Shown: positions 34,010-41,652 of the stretch, piece after piece
Layout: each line of letters opens with the position of its first letter
Position numbering within the stretch: position 1 is the stretch's first letter
Origin: an uncultured Luminiphilus sp.
Lineage (GTDB): Bacteria; Pseudomonadota; Gammaproteobacteria; Pseudomonadales; Halieaceae
Reading direction: 5' to 3'
DNA: 64,000 nt
NCBI GenBank assembly: GCA_943787485.1
Contig: CALSMP010000006.1
Location: 234,275-298,274 of the forward strand
Translations under genes and position numbers: made by a program
The notes under the pieces: generated by a model
What the model was told of the DNA's origin: nothing
Database searches by the model: none
Seen by the model: only the letters and a program-made list of their open reading frames with translations

Positions 34010-34052
34010 CGGTGTGTAGCGCAGCCTGGTAGCGCACTTCCTTCGGGAGGAA
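34010..34052 (+). tRNA. tRNA-Pro(CGG), 5' part, separated from its 3' part by an element
   Basis: Acceptor strand cggtgtg, D arm and anticodon stem-loop (cttcc ttCGGga ggaa) agree with tRNA-Pro of the proK type. Past 34052 the sequence (accgcctata...) no longer follows the tRNA. Joined to 41653-41686 it gives a complete 77-nt tRNA-Pro with paired acceptor and T arms and encoded CCA. In its present state the gene is broken. Confidence 0.9.
34033..34052 (+). repeat. attL core repeat
   Basis: Left copy of the 20-bp core, within the tRNA-Pro anticodon arm. The base before it differs from attR (g versus t), which limits the identity on the left. Confidence 0.85.
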
Positions 34053-34131
34053 ACCGCCTATACTAAAAGTGACTTAATAAATCCATATAAATCAACATCT
34101 TAAAGACTTTCGCTTGCGGGGATATTCGCCG

Positions 34132-34150
34132 GTACAACAATCGTACAACA
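34132..34150 (+). promoter_or_regulatory. Putative left integrase arm site (paired GTACAACA)
   Basis: gtacaacaatcgtacaaca contains two direct GTACAACA units 11 bp apart, starting 80 bp inside attL. The same arrangement occurs near attR at 41536-41555. Confidence 0.55.
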
Positions 34151-34208
34151 TTTCCTACCAGTTTTTCCGCTTCCAACTATTCGATGCCTACCCCTGTTTC
34201 ATAGGCAC

Positions 34209-34322
34209 GGGGAGGGGTAAAAGTCTCCTGCTGATACCAGTGATACTGCTGAGACACATGAGAAGCTGATTTGAAAAAAGAAGAGTTAGCCACGTGTTCA
34301 ATCACCAGTGGTGCTGGGTAGG
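34209..34322. repeat. Repeat A, copy 1 (about 114 bp)
   Basis: Begins ggggagggg and ends in a hairpin-forming ccacgtgttcaatcaccagtgg-like segment. Copy 2 at 35601-35714 is mostly identical with scattered substitutions. Each copy precedes a secreted-protein gene. Confidence 0.8.
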
Positions 34323-34381
34323 TACAGTGGAAGTGGCTTTGGAAAAAGAAGAAGTGTGAGCAGTAGAAAATTAACGGCTGT

Positions 34382-34399
34382 TTAATGCCATGGCGTTAA
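34382..34399. repeat. 18-bp near-palindrome
   Basis: ttaatgccatggcgttaa is symmetrical except for one position in each arm. It lies about 185 bp before the leucine-rich-repeat gene and could be an operator; no matching regulator is seen. Confidence 0.35.
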
Positions 34400-34582
34400 T
34401 GCTCAGGACTGAGCGTGAAAAAAGCAAAAAGTTTCCCGTCTTTGCATTTTTTAATGCTTTCGGCGTCAAGTTCCAGTAAATTTAGGCAACTGGGGCGCAT
34501 TTCTGTAACCACCCGCAGCCTGAACCGTTAGGTCGCTGTTTCCCATAATGACTCTTTTTGAAGAATTGATGGGGATTTAGCC

Positions 34583-35491
34583 ATGAAGCGTCCAAACGCA
34601 ATTTCGGTGCTTGCTTTCACTTTGTTTATGTCGATGATGGTTTCTGCTCAGGCTCAGGCTTTTGATGCCGGTGGTTTGAGTTATAACGTTACCGACGCGG
34701 TTGCGAATACTGTCGAAGTAACGGGTCGCGCGTCGGGTAATACTGATACGGTCATCGTCATTCCTAGCCAGTGTTACGGATAGTGGAACAACTTATAGCG
34801 TTACGACCATTGGGGACCTCTGCGTTCCAGACAACACCTCACCAGCGTGACCATTGGCAACAGCGTTACGACCATTGGTGACTCTGCGTTCACTGCAACG
34901 ACCTCACCAGCGTGACCATTCCAGACAGCGTTACGACCATTGGGGACTTGCGTTCCAGACAACAGCCTCACCAGCGTGACCATTGGCAACAGCGTTACGA
35001 CCATTGGGAATCTGCTTTCACTGACAACAGACCTCACCAGCGTGACCATTCCAGACAGCGTTACGACCATTGGGGACTTGCGTTCCTGACAACAGCCTCA
35101 CCAGCGTGACCATTGGCAACAGCGTCACGACCATTGGGTACTCTGCGTTCACTGTCAACACCTCACCAGCGTGACCATTCCAGACAGCGTTACGACCATT
35201 GGGACCTCTGCGTTCCAGAGCAACAGCCTCACCAGCGTGACCTTTTTGGGGGATTTTGGAACGTTCAGCCTCAACATATTTGAACGGAATGGCAGCCTCG
35301 AGACCATCTGCACCGTCGAAGGCGCTTCGGGTTGGCCCCAGACTTTTACGCCTAACACTGGCCCATCTGGAAGCGTCACTACGACCACATGTGGTAGTCC
35401 AGCCACCCCAGTGCCAGCACTGCCCCTGTTCGGCTTACTTGCTCTAGGCGGCTTACTTGGACTCTTCGGTCTGCGTAAACTCAAAAAGTAA
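34583..35491 (+). pseudogene. Secreted BspA-type leucine-rich-repeat protein, frameshifted, with C-terminal sorting tail
   Basis: The N-terminus is intact: signal peptide (NAISVLAFTLFMSMMVSAQAQA), then LSYNVTDAVANTVEVTGRASGNTDTVIVIP. An extra base near 34767 then breaks the frame. Seven tandem units follow (34799-35235), ideally 22 residues each (VTTIGDSAF..N.LTSVTIPDS), but five have lengths of 64 or 65 bp instead of 66, so the frame shifts repeatedly. The last unit and C-terminus are in frame again from 35171: FLGDFGTFSLNIFERNGSLETI, a linker, then PVPALPLFGLLALGGLLGLF and basic GLRKLKK. The tail resembles exosortase/IPTL-type sorting signals. Either a decayed gene or an assembly problem at the repeats. 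Confidence 0.75.
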
Positions 35492-35580
35492 GCACTAAAC
35501 CAACCTAAGAAGCCCAGCCACGTGTTGGGCTTTTTTGTTTCTGAGTTAGCTACACAGGCAGAGCTTATTCAGTCTGGTGT
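35399..35580 (+). repeat. Repeat B, copy 1 (182 bp)
   Basis: Covers the coding end for the sorting tail, the terminator and about 45 bp beyond. It is almost identical to 36453-36634, with only a few substitutions, all within the coding part. Confidence 0.9.
35510..35536 (+). terminator. Rho-independent terminator, module 1
   Basis: aagccca / tgggctt stem followed by a T run, just after the leucine-rich-repeat gene. Confidence 0.8.
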
Positions 35581-35600
35581 GGTGACTAGGCAGTAGGCAG

Positions 35601-35714
35601 GGGGAGGGGCAAAAGCCTCCTGCTGACACCAGTGATACTGCTGGGGCACATTAGAAGCTGATTTAAAAAAAAAGAAGAGTTAGCCACGTGTTCAATTACA
35701 AGTGGTGCGGGGTA
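35601..35714. repeat. Repeat A, copy 2
   Basis: Second copy, directly after repeat B copy 1 and upstream of the gene at 35868. It differs from copy 1 by substitutions and by A-run length. Confidence 0.8.
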
Positions 35715-35867
35715 GCTACGTAAGAGGCTTCTTAGGAAACACTGGGATTGTCTTTAGATGGGTATGTGGTAGTCTGCTACGCATCATTCAACTGTAATGA
35801 GCATTCCTTGCACCTCAGGAGACGTGCCCATCATAGAGCTACATCTGATTATGGGGAACTGTTTACT

Positions 35868-36545
35868 GTGGAGCTTAAAACATTCGCTTGGGCGTTCGCG
35901 CTTTTTGCTACCTTTACCGCTAGCACATCAGCACTAGCCGCCCCATATTCCACTACATATACGGGCACTATCGGCACGGATTTTGATCGAACCCAGTTCC
36001 CAGAGCTTAGAGAAGGAGAACGCTATACTGCTACTGTGGTGGTAGATAACGGAGGCGCTAGTGCCCTCAGTCAAACGTGGGCTGCTGGTGACGTACAATG
36101 CGTAATCTTTACATGGAATGACGCCGCTGACGTTTCATTCGCCGATAATGTTGTTGGCGATGGGTTGTTTATTGGCTCAATGACAACGGATGCAGCGGGA
36201 GATCTGACCGGCAATTATGAGCAAGCAGTCGTTACCGCTGCAGATAACTATACATCGTCTGGTTTCACCACGGCACTAGTAGATCCAATTAGCTGGTATA
36301 TGAATAACGCGAACAACATCTTTATGAGCGACAATTACAGTCTTGAAGTGGGTGATGCCGCAGGGGGCGTTCAAATGGCGGCAGGGAACTGGAGTGCACC
36401 AGTAGCAGTTGTCGGATCCTGTTCCCCCGGTTCTAGCACTCCAGCAGCAACACCAGCCACCCCAGTCCCAGCACTGCCCCTGTTCGGCTTACTTGCTCTT
36501 GGCGGCCTAGTTGGACTCTTCGGTCTGCGTAAACTCAAAAAGTAA
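35868..36545 (+). CDS. Secreted protein with exosortase-type C-terminal sorting tail
   Basis: A 225-residue secreted protein of unknown function. The GTG start at 35868 (GGGG upstream) gives a clean signal peptide (LKTFAWAFALFATFTASTSALA); an open frame to 35748 has no plausible leader. The mature part is beta-rich (YSTTYTGTIGTDFDRTQFPELREGERYTATVVVDN...). It ends in a PATPVPALP motif, a hydrophobic stretch and basic GLRKLKK. The last 30 residues are nearly identical to those of the leucine-rich-repeat protein before it. No sorting enzyme is encoded in the window. Confidence 0.75.
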   Translation: MELKTFAWAFALFATFTASTSALAAPYSTTYTGTIGTDFDRTQFPELREGERYTATVVVDNGGASALSQTWAAGDVQCVIFTWNDAADVSFADNVVGDGLFIGSMTTDAAGDLTGNYEQAVVTAADNYTSSGFTTALVDPISWYMNNANNIFMSDNYSLEVGDAAGGVQMAAGNWSAPVAVVGSCSPGSSTPAATPATPVPALPLFGLLALGGLVGLFGLRKLKK

Positions 36546-36634
36546 GCACTAAACCAACCTAAGAAGCCCAGCCACGTGTTGGGCTTTTTTGTTTCTGAGT
36601 TAGCTACACAGGCAGAGCTTATTCAGTCTGGTGT
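36453..36634 (+). repeat. Repeat B, copy 2 (182 bp)
   Basis: Second copy at the end of the gene 35868-36545. The non-coding half is identical to copy 1, which indicates recent duplication or gene conversion. Confidence 0.9.
36564..36590 (+). terminator. Rho-independent terminator, module 2
   Basis: Identical to the terminator of module 1. Confidence 0.8.
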
Positions 36635-36662
36635 TTTGACGAGGCAGTAGACAGCGAACTTC

Positions 36663-37055
36663 ATGGCTAGTTCCGAATGTAAAGAATGTGGATTCCCCAT
36701 AGGTCTCTTATCAGGAAAACCACCGTCCTCAGATGATGTCACTTTATGTCAGGATTGCTTTTTCACAGGCTCAAGGCAACAAACAGAGCAAAGCCCACGT
36801 TTAAGCGAGCCGGAAGAGGACAATTTTCTACTAACGTTGTTGCTTTTTTATCCAAGATTCATATGGCTCTACGCGGGAATTGTTATCGCTTTTTTCACTT
36901 TGCCTTTCATGGGGCGAGATTATGAGGTTTGGAGTTATAGAGAATGGGGGAAAGCGATACTGATATTTGTTGCTGAGATGGCAGTTATCAGCGTTCTTCT
37001 CTGGATCATCAGTGTGCTGCCAGGTTCTAGTGATCCTGATCCATATTGGTATTAA
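36663..37055 (+). CDS. Zinc-ribbon protein with two membrane helices, unknown function
   Basis: A 130-residue protein. The N-terminus has CxxC...CxxC (CKECGFPIG...LCQDCF), a likely zinc ribbon. Two helices follow (LYAGIVIAFFTLPFMG and AILIFVAEMAVISVLLWIISVL). There is no strong Shine-Dalgarno. It lies after module 2, converging toward the polymerase-like gene. The family is not recognised. Confidence 0.6.
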   Translation: MASSECKECGFPIGLLSGKPPSSDDVTLCQDCFFTGSRQQTEQSPRLSEPEEDNFLLTLLLFYPRFIWLYAGIVIAFFTLPFMGRDYEVWSYREWGKAILIFVAEMAVISVLLWIISVLPGSSDPDPYWY

Positions 37056-38066
37056 CTTCCCTCGCCTGAGCGCCAGCAACCACAAGACCACCCCAAATCA
37101 CCACGTCAGAGCCTCTGAACGGCCCTCTAAGCAACGTTACGTCAAAAGTAATGGGTATGTACTGGGTACCTGAGTCGGCTCGTGTAGGGCTTCTAAGGAA
37201 GCTGTACGAGCATATAGCAAAAATGGGTAAAAGTCAAGTCGTAGACCAAGTCATCTTAGGTTGGTGGGTGCTGAACTTGCCCTGAGTTACCTCGTGGAAG
37301 CTGTCGATGAGGATTTGCTTTATTTCTGCCTTCTTGGATACAGGCCCAACTAACTCATCGTGTACGGGAAGGACAGGAATACCCAGTTCAGTCGCCCCTG
37401 TGAACAGCTTCTTCCATGATTTCACTGTCCAATAATTGGAGGGTTCCCCAGAGACCCTTGAAAGCAACTTCAGTGAAAGCAGGATGCCTGAACAGGAACG
37501 CATCTATGTACTCATCCGCTGCCTTTTGGGGCTTTTTCGGCCAAAGAGGGACTCCCTGACGCTTCTCTTTGCCGCTGTATGTCTCAACCACCCACTTGTT
37601 CTCAAAGAGATCCCAGTATTGGTGTGCTGATCCAATAGATTTGACTGCAGCTGAACGGCTTTTGGCATTGAGTACCGTATTAATGAACAGTTTATTGGCT
37701 GCTCTGGTCAGTTCCGGGTACTCAGGCATGTCGTACGGGTCGCCTGTAGAGAACAGATTTGGTTCTTCTCCAGTGCCATGTTCAAGAAGCAGCAAGAGGG
37801 TGGGATGTAGCTGACTAAAGTCCCAGCTGCCGACAGGTTCACCATTGATTGTGATGCTCAATCTGTCTTCTTTTGGGTAGTTACAGAACCTGCTGTAGAA
37901 ACGTCCCCCAATACCCGTATTACCCTTCCACTGTCTCGTATAACGAATATCAATAGGATCGACAGGAGAAGGATTACTATCTATTAATTGATAAATACTC
38001 TTATTCATTAACAAGTTGTAATGCTTTTGTAATCCCCCCATTCACCGAAACAGTTTTTCGTAGAAT

Positions 38067-38864
38067 TTAAGCTGCTTGGAGCAGCTGTCTTGGGGGTACT
38101 CCTCCGATCGCTGAATTCGGTCTTTCGTTGTTGTATTTCCAGAGCCACTCAGTGGCCAGGTGTTGAGCGTGTTCTATCGACTCGAACAAATGCAGGTCCA
38201 ACCACTCATGCCGTACCGTGCGATTGAACCGTTCGATGTAGGCATTCTGAGTTGGCTTGCCCGGCTGAATATACATCAGTGTAATCTGATGATCATTTGC
38301 CCAATCAACCAGCCTCTGTGAAACATACTCTGGGCCATTGTCACAGCGAATCGCCGCTGGCTTACCGCGCCATTCAATGATCCCTTCCAGCGTCCGTATC
38401 ACTCGAGCACTGGGCAGCGACTGGTCGACCTCTATACCTAAACCTTCGCGATTGTAATCATCCAGTACATTGAAGGTTCGGAGTGACCTGCCATCCATCA
38501 ACGAGTCGCTCATAAAATCGATCGACCATACCTGATTGGGTGCGATCGGCACCGACAACGCATCTGGTTTGTCGCGCCTGATACGTCTCCTCGGCTTGAT
38601 ACGGAGGTTCAGCTCCAACTCGCGGTAAATGCGATAGACCCGCTTGTGGTTCCAACCGTAGCCCTTGACGTTGCGCAGATACAGATAGCACAAACCAAAA
38701 CCCCAGCGTTTATTAGCCGTTGTCAGGCGTAACAGCCAGTCTGCTATTCGCTGGTTCTCAGCCGACAACTTGGGGCGGTAGTAATAGGTCGCCACGCTAA
38801 TATCCAAGCAATGGCACGCAAACCGAACACTAACGCCGTATCGCTCTTTAGCCGTTATCGCCAT
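38067..38864 (-). CDS. IS3-family transposase OrfB (DDE integrase domain)
   Basis: A 265-residue catalytic part with an HTH_21 region (RIADWLLRLTTANKRWGFG) and the rve domain carrying the DDE residues: WSIDFMSD, IRCDNGPEY and NAYIERFNRT. The -1 frame stays open upstream (VITPSQRRE) to the OrfA slippery site, so the active product is probably an OrfAB fusion. Confidence 0.93.
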   Translation of the reverse strand: MAITAKERYGVSVRFACHCLDISVATYYYRPKLSAENQRIADWLLRLTTANKRWGFGLCYLYLRNVKGYGWNHKRVYRIYRELELNLRIKPRRRIRRDKPDALSVPIAPNQVWSIDFMSDSLMDGRSLRTFNVLDDYNREGLGIEVDQSLPSARVIRTLEGIIEWRGKPAAIRCDNGPEYVSQRLVDWANDHQITLMYIQPGKPTQNAYIERFNRTVRHEWLDLHLFESIEHAQHLATEWLWKYNNERPNSAIGGVPPRQLLQAA

Positions 38865-38884
38865 CTCACGACGCTGAGATGGCG

Positions 38885-39151
38885 TTATAACTTTCCCTCG
38901 AGGGCTTCCTGGCGGATCTCCGCCTTGAGCCTTTCCTCGGCATACATCTTCTTGAGACGCCTGTTCTCTTCTTCCAGTTCTTTGAGACGCTTCATCATCG
39001 ACGCATCCATGCCACCGAACTTAGCGCGCCACTTGTAAAACATAGCCGAACTCATGCCGTGCTCTCGGCAGAGATCTGGTACTGATACTCCACTCTCGTT
39101 TTGCTTCAGGATCGCGAGGATCTGGCTGTCACTGTATCTGGACGTACGCAT
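38885..39151 (-). CDS. IS3-family transposase OrfA
   Basis: An 88-residue helix-turn-helix protein (SDSQILAILKQNESGVSVPDLCREHG) with a leucine-zipper-like C-terminus (MKRLKELEEENRRLKKMYAEE). The heptamer GGGAAAG (complement of 38891-38897) lies at its end and fits the X XXY YYZ pattern for -1 slippage into OrfB. Confidence 0.93.
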   Translation of the reverse strand: MRTSRYSDSQILAILKQNESGVSVPDLCREHGMSSAMFYKWRAKFGGMDASMMKRLKELEEENRRLKKMYAEERLKAEIRQEALEGKL

Positions 39152-39958
39152 AGAAAACTCCTTTGCTTCATATTAAAAGAATTTTCTACGAATGACCGTT
39201 CCGGATTTATGGGGGGATTACACTTTATCAGCACAGAAACTGTCCTTCTGTGACTATGGGACAACAAATATCCAGAAGGAAGATCAAGGATGTTGCCATC
39301 GTCATCCTTCAGTATCACCCACGGTAGATCTTTATCCGGCTCTAAATCCTTAACAGATAGGTTCTTTAGCAACTTCAGAAAGGGCGGGGTTCTCTGGTAA
39401 ACAGAAGTCATCCCGCCGTTGCGTTTAGTTGAATACTTAGGCCGTATCTCTGCTTTAGTTTTAACAATCCATTCCAACTTAAGCGCAACTCTGAATAGCT
39501 TCAGGGTCTTTGGAGTCATCCAGACCTGCTTACGTTTGCCTCTGGAGTAGTAGTCGTTTTTCGTACCAAAACGAAAGGAATCATCTTTACGAATCCACAT
39601 GGAAGCCACGAGTTTCCTTGCAGCTGAAGTCCACGCTGATCTGTCCTTAAGGAACTCCTTTGAAGTCGCTAGTTCTTGAACCAAAAGGTCAGCCGCTTTG
39701 GTAACCTCCGGGTGACCTGAGTAATGCTCAATGCGAAGAAATGTGACTTGTTCGTCTGTCATAAGACCAAAGATGCCTCAGAAGTACCCACATTGCCACA
39801 CACACTTCACTGGTCAAAAAATAACCAATATTCCATCGGCACAGCATCGGTTCAACAGCAGTATCAGTAGAGTTTCTTGTGATTTTCTTGCGTTAGAAAA
39901 TGGGGACTTCTACTCTTGTGGACACAGTTTTTAATTGAATATGTGTGGGAGGTTAACG

Positions 39959-40159
39959 ATGGCAAACTGTCCAGGCTGCGGTAGAGGCTATTCAAGTCCA
40001 CCACTGAAGACTCAGTGTGACCTTTGCCAGTGTGCTTTCTGCGCGAATGGTAATTGCACTGGAACCATTGGAGGATCATCAATGGTTCGTTCAGGATCCG
40101 GCAGAGCGGCAGGGGCGACTTGTCCCAAATGCGGAAAGGGTAAACTCAAGCGAGTTTAG
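39959..40159 (+). CDS. Small zinc-ribbon protein
   Basis: A 66-residue protein with three cysteine pairs: CPGCGRGY, CDLCQCAFC and CPKCGKGKL, with a basic end. The start at 39959 is set by GGGAGG at 39947-39952 with a 6-bp spacer; an upstream ATG at 39935 lacks this. It lies between the polymerase-like gene and the integrase, convergent with the integrase. Possibly a nucleic-acid-binding or regulatory protein of the element; the function is unknown. Confidence 0.65.
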   Translation: MANCPGCGRGYSSPPLKTQCDLCQCAFCANGNCTGTIGGSSMVRSGSGRAAGATCPKCGKGKLKRV

Positions 40160-41505
40160 TTTCGATTTTTATCAGCCACTGTTAGATCGCGTTGGGTAAG
40201 CAATGAGACTTTAACGTTTTTAGGCAGAGTCGAGAGAGTGTCTACGGCTTCGCGTTTACCTTCATCACTTAGGGCTGCGTAGTGTTTCTCTGTAATCGTC
40301 ACGGAAGAGTGCCCTAACAGCTTGCTAACAATAAAAATTGGTTGACCATTCTGCACTAGGCGGCTCCCATAAGTGCTCCGCAAGTCTTTGACTGTAATCC
40401 CGGCAAGGGTGCTACAGCGCTTTGTCGCCCTAGCAATTAAATTATCCCAAGCTGTATCAACTGATTTGAGAGGTTTTCCCGTCTGCGGATGCGGAAACAC
40501 GTATTCACTTTCTATACCAAGAGCCTCTTGATCTAACTTCCAAGCCAGGAGGACGCCGAGCGTTTCTTTTAAAAGAGGTACATACCGTCCTTTCTTTGTC
40601 TTCTCACTTTTAGGGTTGATAAACAGCTGAAACTCACCCTCCGTAGTAGTGGGTTGTATATCGGCCCACCGAAGTTTAAGCGCTTCCTGCCTACGCAAAC
40701 CACACTCCAGCATAAGGACTACTGCTGGCGTTAAATGGTCTCTGAAGTACTTGGTTTTGGCGCTACCCATCGCCTCTTCTAGATTCTTGGAGGGTTTCGC
40801 TGACACATGAAAAAAGCCCTGATCTGTTGATGTTTTAACGTCTGAGAACTTGATTCCATGTCTTGAGAAATCTCTGCGATTCAGTTCAACTCTCAGCGCC
40901 TGTTCTTCCTTTTTTGTTAGCCATCGTATTTCGTGAAGTGAATCAGGCTGGCTTAGCCGATGAAACTCTTCTAAGGGATCAATATCTACAATCCCTAGGT
41001 ATTTGGCATGTCTAGTCACTGCCTTTATAGCGTTGGTATAACGATTTGCTGTTGATATTGTCTTATCTATTGCTTGTTTGTTCTGCCACGACTTCATCTC
41101 CACTAATCGAATATCGGCTAGTGGTTTGGCCCATAGCCAGCTTAGCTGAGCTAACAGCATCTTCTCCGTCTCTTTGGCGTTTTTGCCTTCGGCTCTCAGA
41201 TGCGGCAGGTAGTGTTGCTGTACGAACGCACCAAAGGACATTTGCTTCTCTTTGCGAAGTAAGGCTTTGGTCTGTGGGTTGTCACCCTCGTATATGGCTA
41301 CTCGAGCCGCCTGTGCCTTCGCTCTAGCGTCCTTTAGGGATATGTCGCCGAAGGAGAGCGTCTTCTGTCTGCCTTGTATGCGGTATCTGAGTTGGAAAGA
41401 CTTGGCGCCAGACGGTTGAACACAGACACTCAAGCCTGCAGCGTCTTTTATGATGTACCGCGTAGCCTTTGGCTGTAATTTGTCTACTTTAGATTGTGTC
41501 AGCAT
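40156..41505 (-). CDS. P4-type tyrosine integrase
   Basis: Site-specific recombinase that presumably inserted this element into tRNA-Pro. The 449-residue protein has an N-terminal DUF4102 arm-binding domain (SKVDKLQPKATRYIIKDAAG... QGRQKTLSFGDISLKDAR), a core-binding domain and a catalytic domain. The catalytic part shows CGLRRQEALKLRW (first Arg), LLGHSSVTITEKHY (His and nucleophile Tyr) and VKDLRSTYGS, where a Lys replaces the usual His of HxxR. The start at 41505 (MLTQSKVDK) is preferred over 41544. It reads away from attR, 127 bp from the core. Confidence 0.9.
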   Translation of the reverse strand: MLTQSKVDKLQPKATRYIIKDAAGLSVCVQPSGAKSFQLRYRIQGRQKTLSFGDISLKDARAKAQAARVAIYEGDNPQTKALLRKEKQMSFGAFVQQHYLPHLRAEGKNAKETEKMLLAQLSWLWAKPLADIRLVEMKSWQNKQAIDKTISTANRYTNAIKAVTRHAKYLGIVDIDPLEEFHRLSQPDSLHEIRWLTKKEEQALRVELNRRDFSRHGIKFSDVKTSTDQGFFHVSAKPSKNLEEAMGSAKTKYFRDHLTPAVVLMLECGLRRQEALKLRWADIQPTTTEGEFQLFINPKSEKTKKGRYVPLLKETLGVLLAWKLDQEALGIESEYVFPHPQTGKPLKSVDTAWDNLIARATKRCSTLAGITVKDLRSTYGSRLVQNGQPIFIVSKLLGHSSVTITEKHYAALSDEGKREAVDTLSTLPKNVKVSLLTQRDLTVADKNRN

Positions 41506-41535
41506 CACTGTCGTTCCAATGTGTTTTTGGTTTCC

Positions 41536-41555
41536 GTACAACAATGGTACAACAA
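41536..41555 (+). promoter_or_regulatory. Putative right integrase arm site (paired GTACAACA)
   Basis: gtacaacaatggtacaacaa matches the left arm site with one internal difference and ends 77 bp from the attR core. It lies 31 bp upstream of the chosen integrase start, so integrase bound here could also control its own promoter. Confidence 0.55.
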
Positions 41556-41632
41556 ATACGGGCCTAAAGTGCCTATGAGGTGTGACCTAAGCCCTTTTAA
41601 ATGCGTTAATCTGATTGCTATTACTGTGTAGT

Positions 41633-41652
41633 CGCACTTCCTTCGGGAGGAA
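41633..41652 (+). repeat. attR core repeat
   Basis: Right copy of the 20-bp core; downstream chromosomal sequence completes the tRNA-Pro 3' part. The upstream side (ttactgtgtagt) is element sequence and does not rebuild a tRNA 5' half. Confidence 0.85.

Larger units (their letters stand above)
34053..34582. other. Left-end non-coding region of the element
   Basis: No supported gene in 530 bp. It holds the left arm site (34132-34150), the first copy of repeat A (34209-34322) and a near-palindrome (34382-34399). The final 100 bp are the leader of the leucine-rich-repeat gene. Confidence 0.6.
35492..35867. other. Intergenic region between the two cargo genes
   Basis: Contains the first terminator, the end of repeat B copy 1, repeat A copy 2 and the leader of the next gene. 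No other gene is supported. Confidence 0.6.
38028..39222 (-). mobile_element. IS3-family insertion sequence (IS407-like group), 1,195 bp
   Basis: Ends are inverted repeats beginning tgtaatccccccat, with a second matched block ttcgtagaa further in. It is flanked by the 4-bp direct repeat cttt (38024-38027 and 39223-39226). Both transposase frames are intact, with a -1 frameshift signal between them. Removing it with one target copy restores the host frame exactly, which confirms both ends. Confidence 0.93.
37234..39762 (-). pseudogene. Family-A-like DNA polymerase / replication protein, broken by an IS and a frameshift
   Basis: Removing the IS (38028-39222) and one CTTT copy joins ...SVLIK to HYNLLMNKS... 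in frame. Removing one G from the GGGG run near 37396 joins ...EEAVHR to ATELGIPVLPVHDELV. The rebuilt product has about 442 residues. Its C-terminal half has polymerase-A-like landmarks in the right order and spacing: motif A WDFSQLHPTLLLLLE (DYSQIE-like), motif B TRAANKLF (RxxxK), and motif C PVHDEL. The N-terminal 180 residues are unrecognised. The motif A residue equivalent to E710 of Pol I is His. The role is inferred as element replication; it is non-functional as it stands. Confidence 0.65.
34033..41652. mobile_element. 7.6-kb integrative element in tRNA-Pro(CGG)
   Basis: Bounded by the 20-bp direct repeat cgcacttccttcgggaggaa (34033-34052 and 41633-41652), exactly 7,600 bp apart, which is the anticodon stem-loop of tRNA-Pro. 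It contains a tyrosine integrase reading away from attR, putative arm sites near both ends, a polymerase-like gene, zinc-ribbon proteins and two secreted-protein cargo modules. No conjugation, capsid or packaging gene is visible, so it is too simple for an ICE or prophage and resembles a small or satellite-like integrative element. An IS3-family copy (38028-39222) has entered it later; without it and one target copy the element would be about 6.4 kb. Confidence 0.9.

Noticed and set aside
34340..34560. Possible integron attC-like site (cgttaggt near 34529)
   Set aside because: Only one core half (GTTAGGT) fits; no matching partner half or folded bottom-strand structure could be drawn, and there is no integron integrase in the window.
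34795..35235. Regular repeats of about 65 bp that could be mistaken for a CRISPR array
   Set aside because: The units encode the leucine-rich repeat VTTIGDSAF..LTSVTIPDS; the so-called spacers are near-identical and no cas gene is present.
34033..41652. The element as a prophage or ICE
   Set aside because: There is no capsid, portal, terminase, relaxase or type IV secretion gene; only integrase, a polymerase-like gene, small proteins and cargo.
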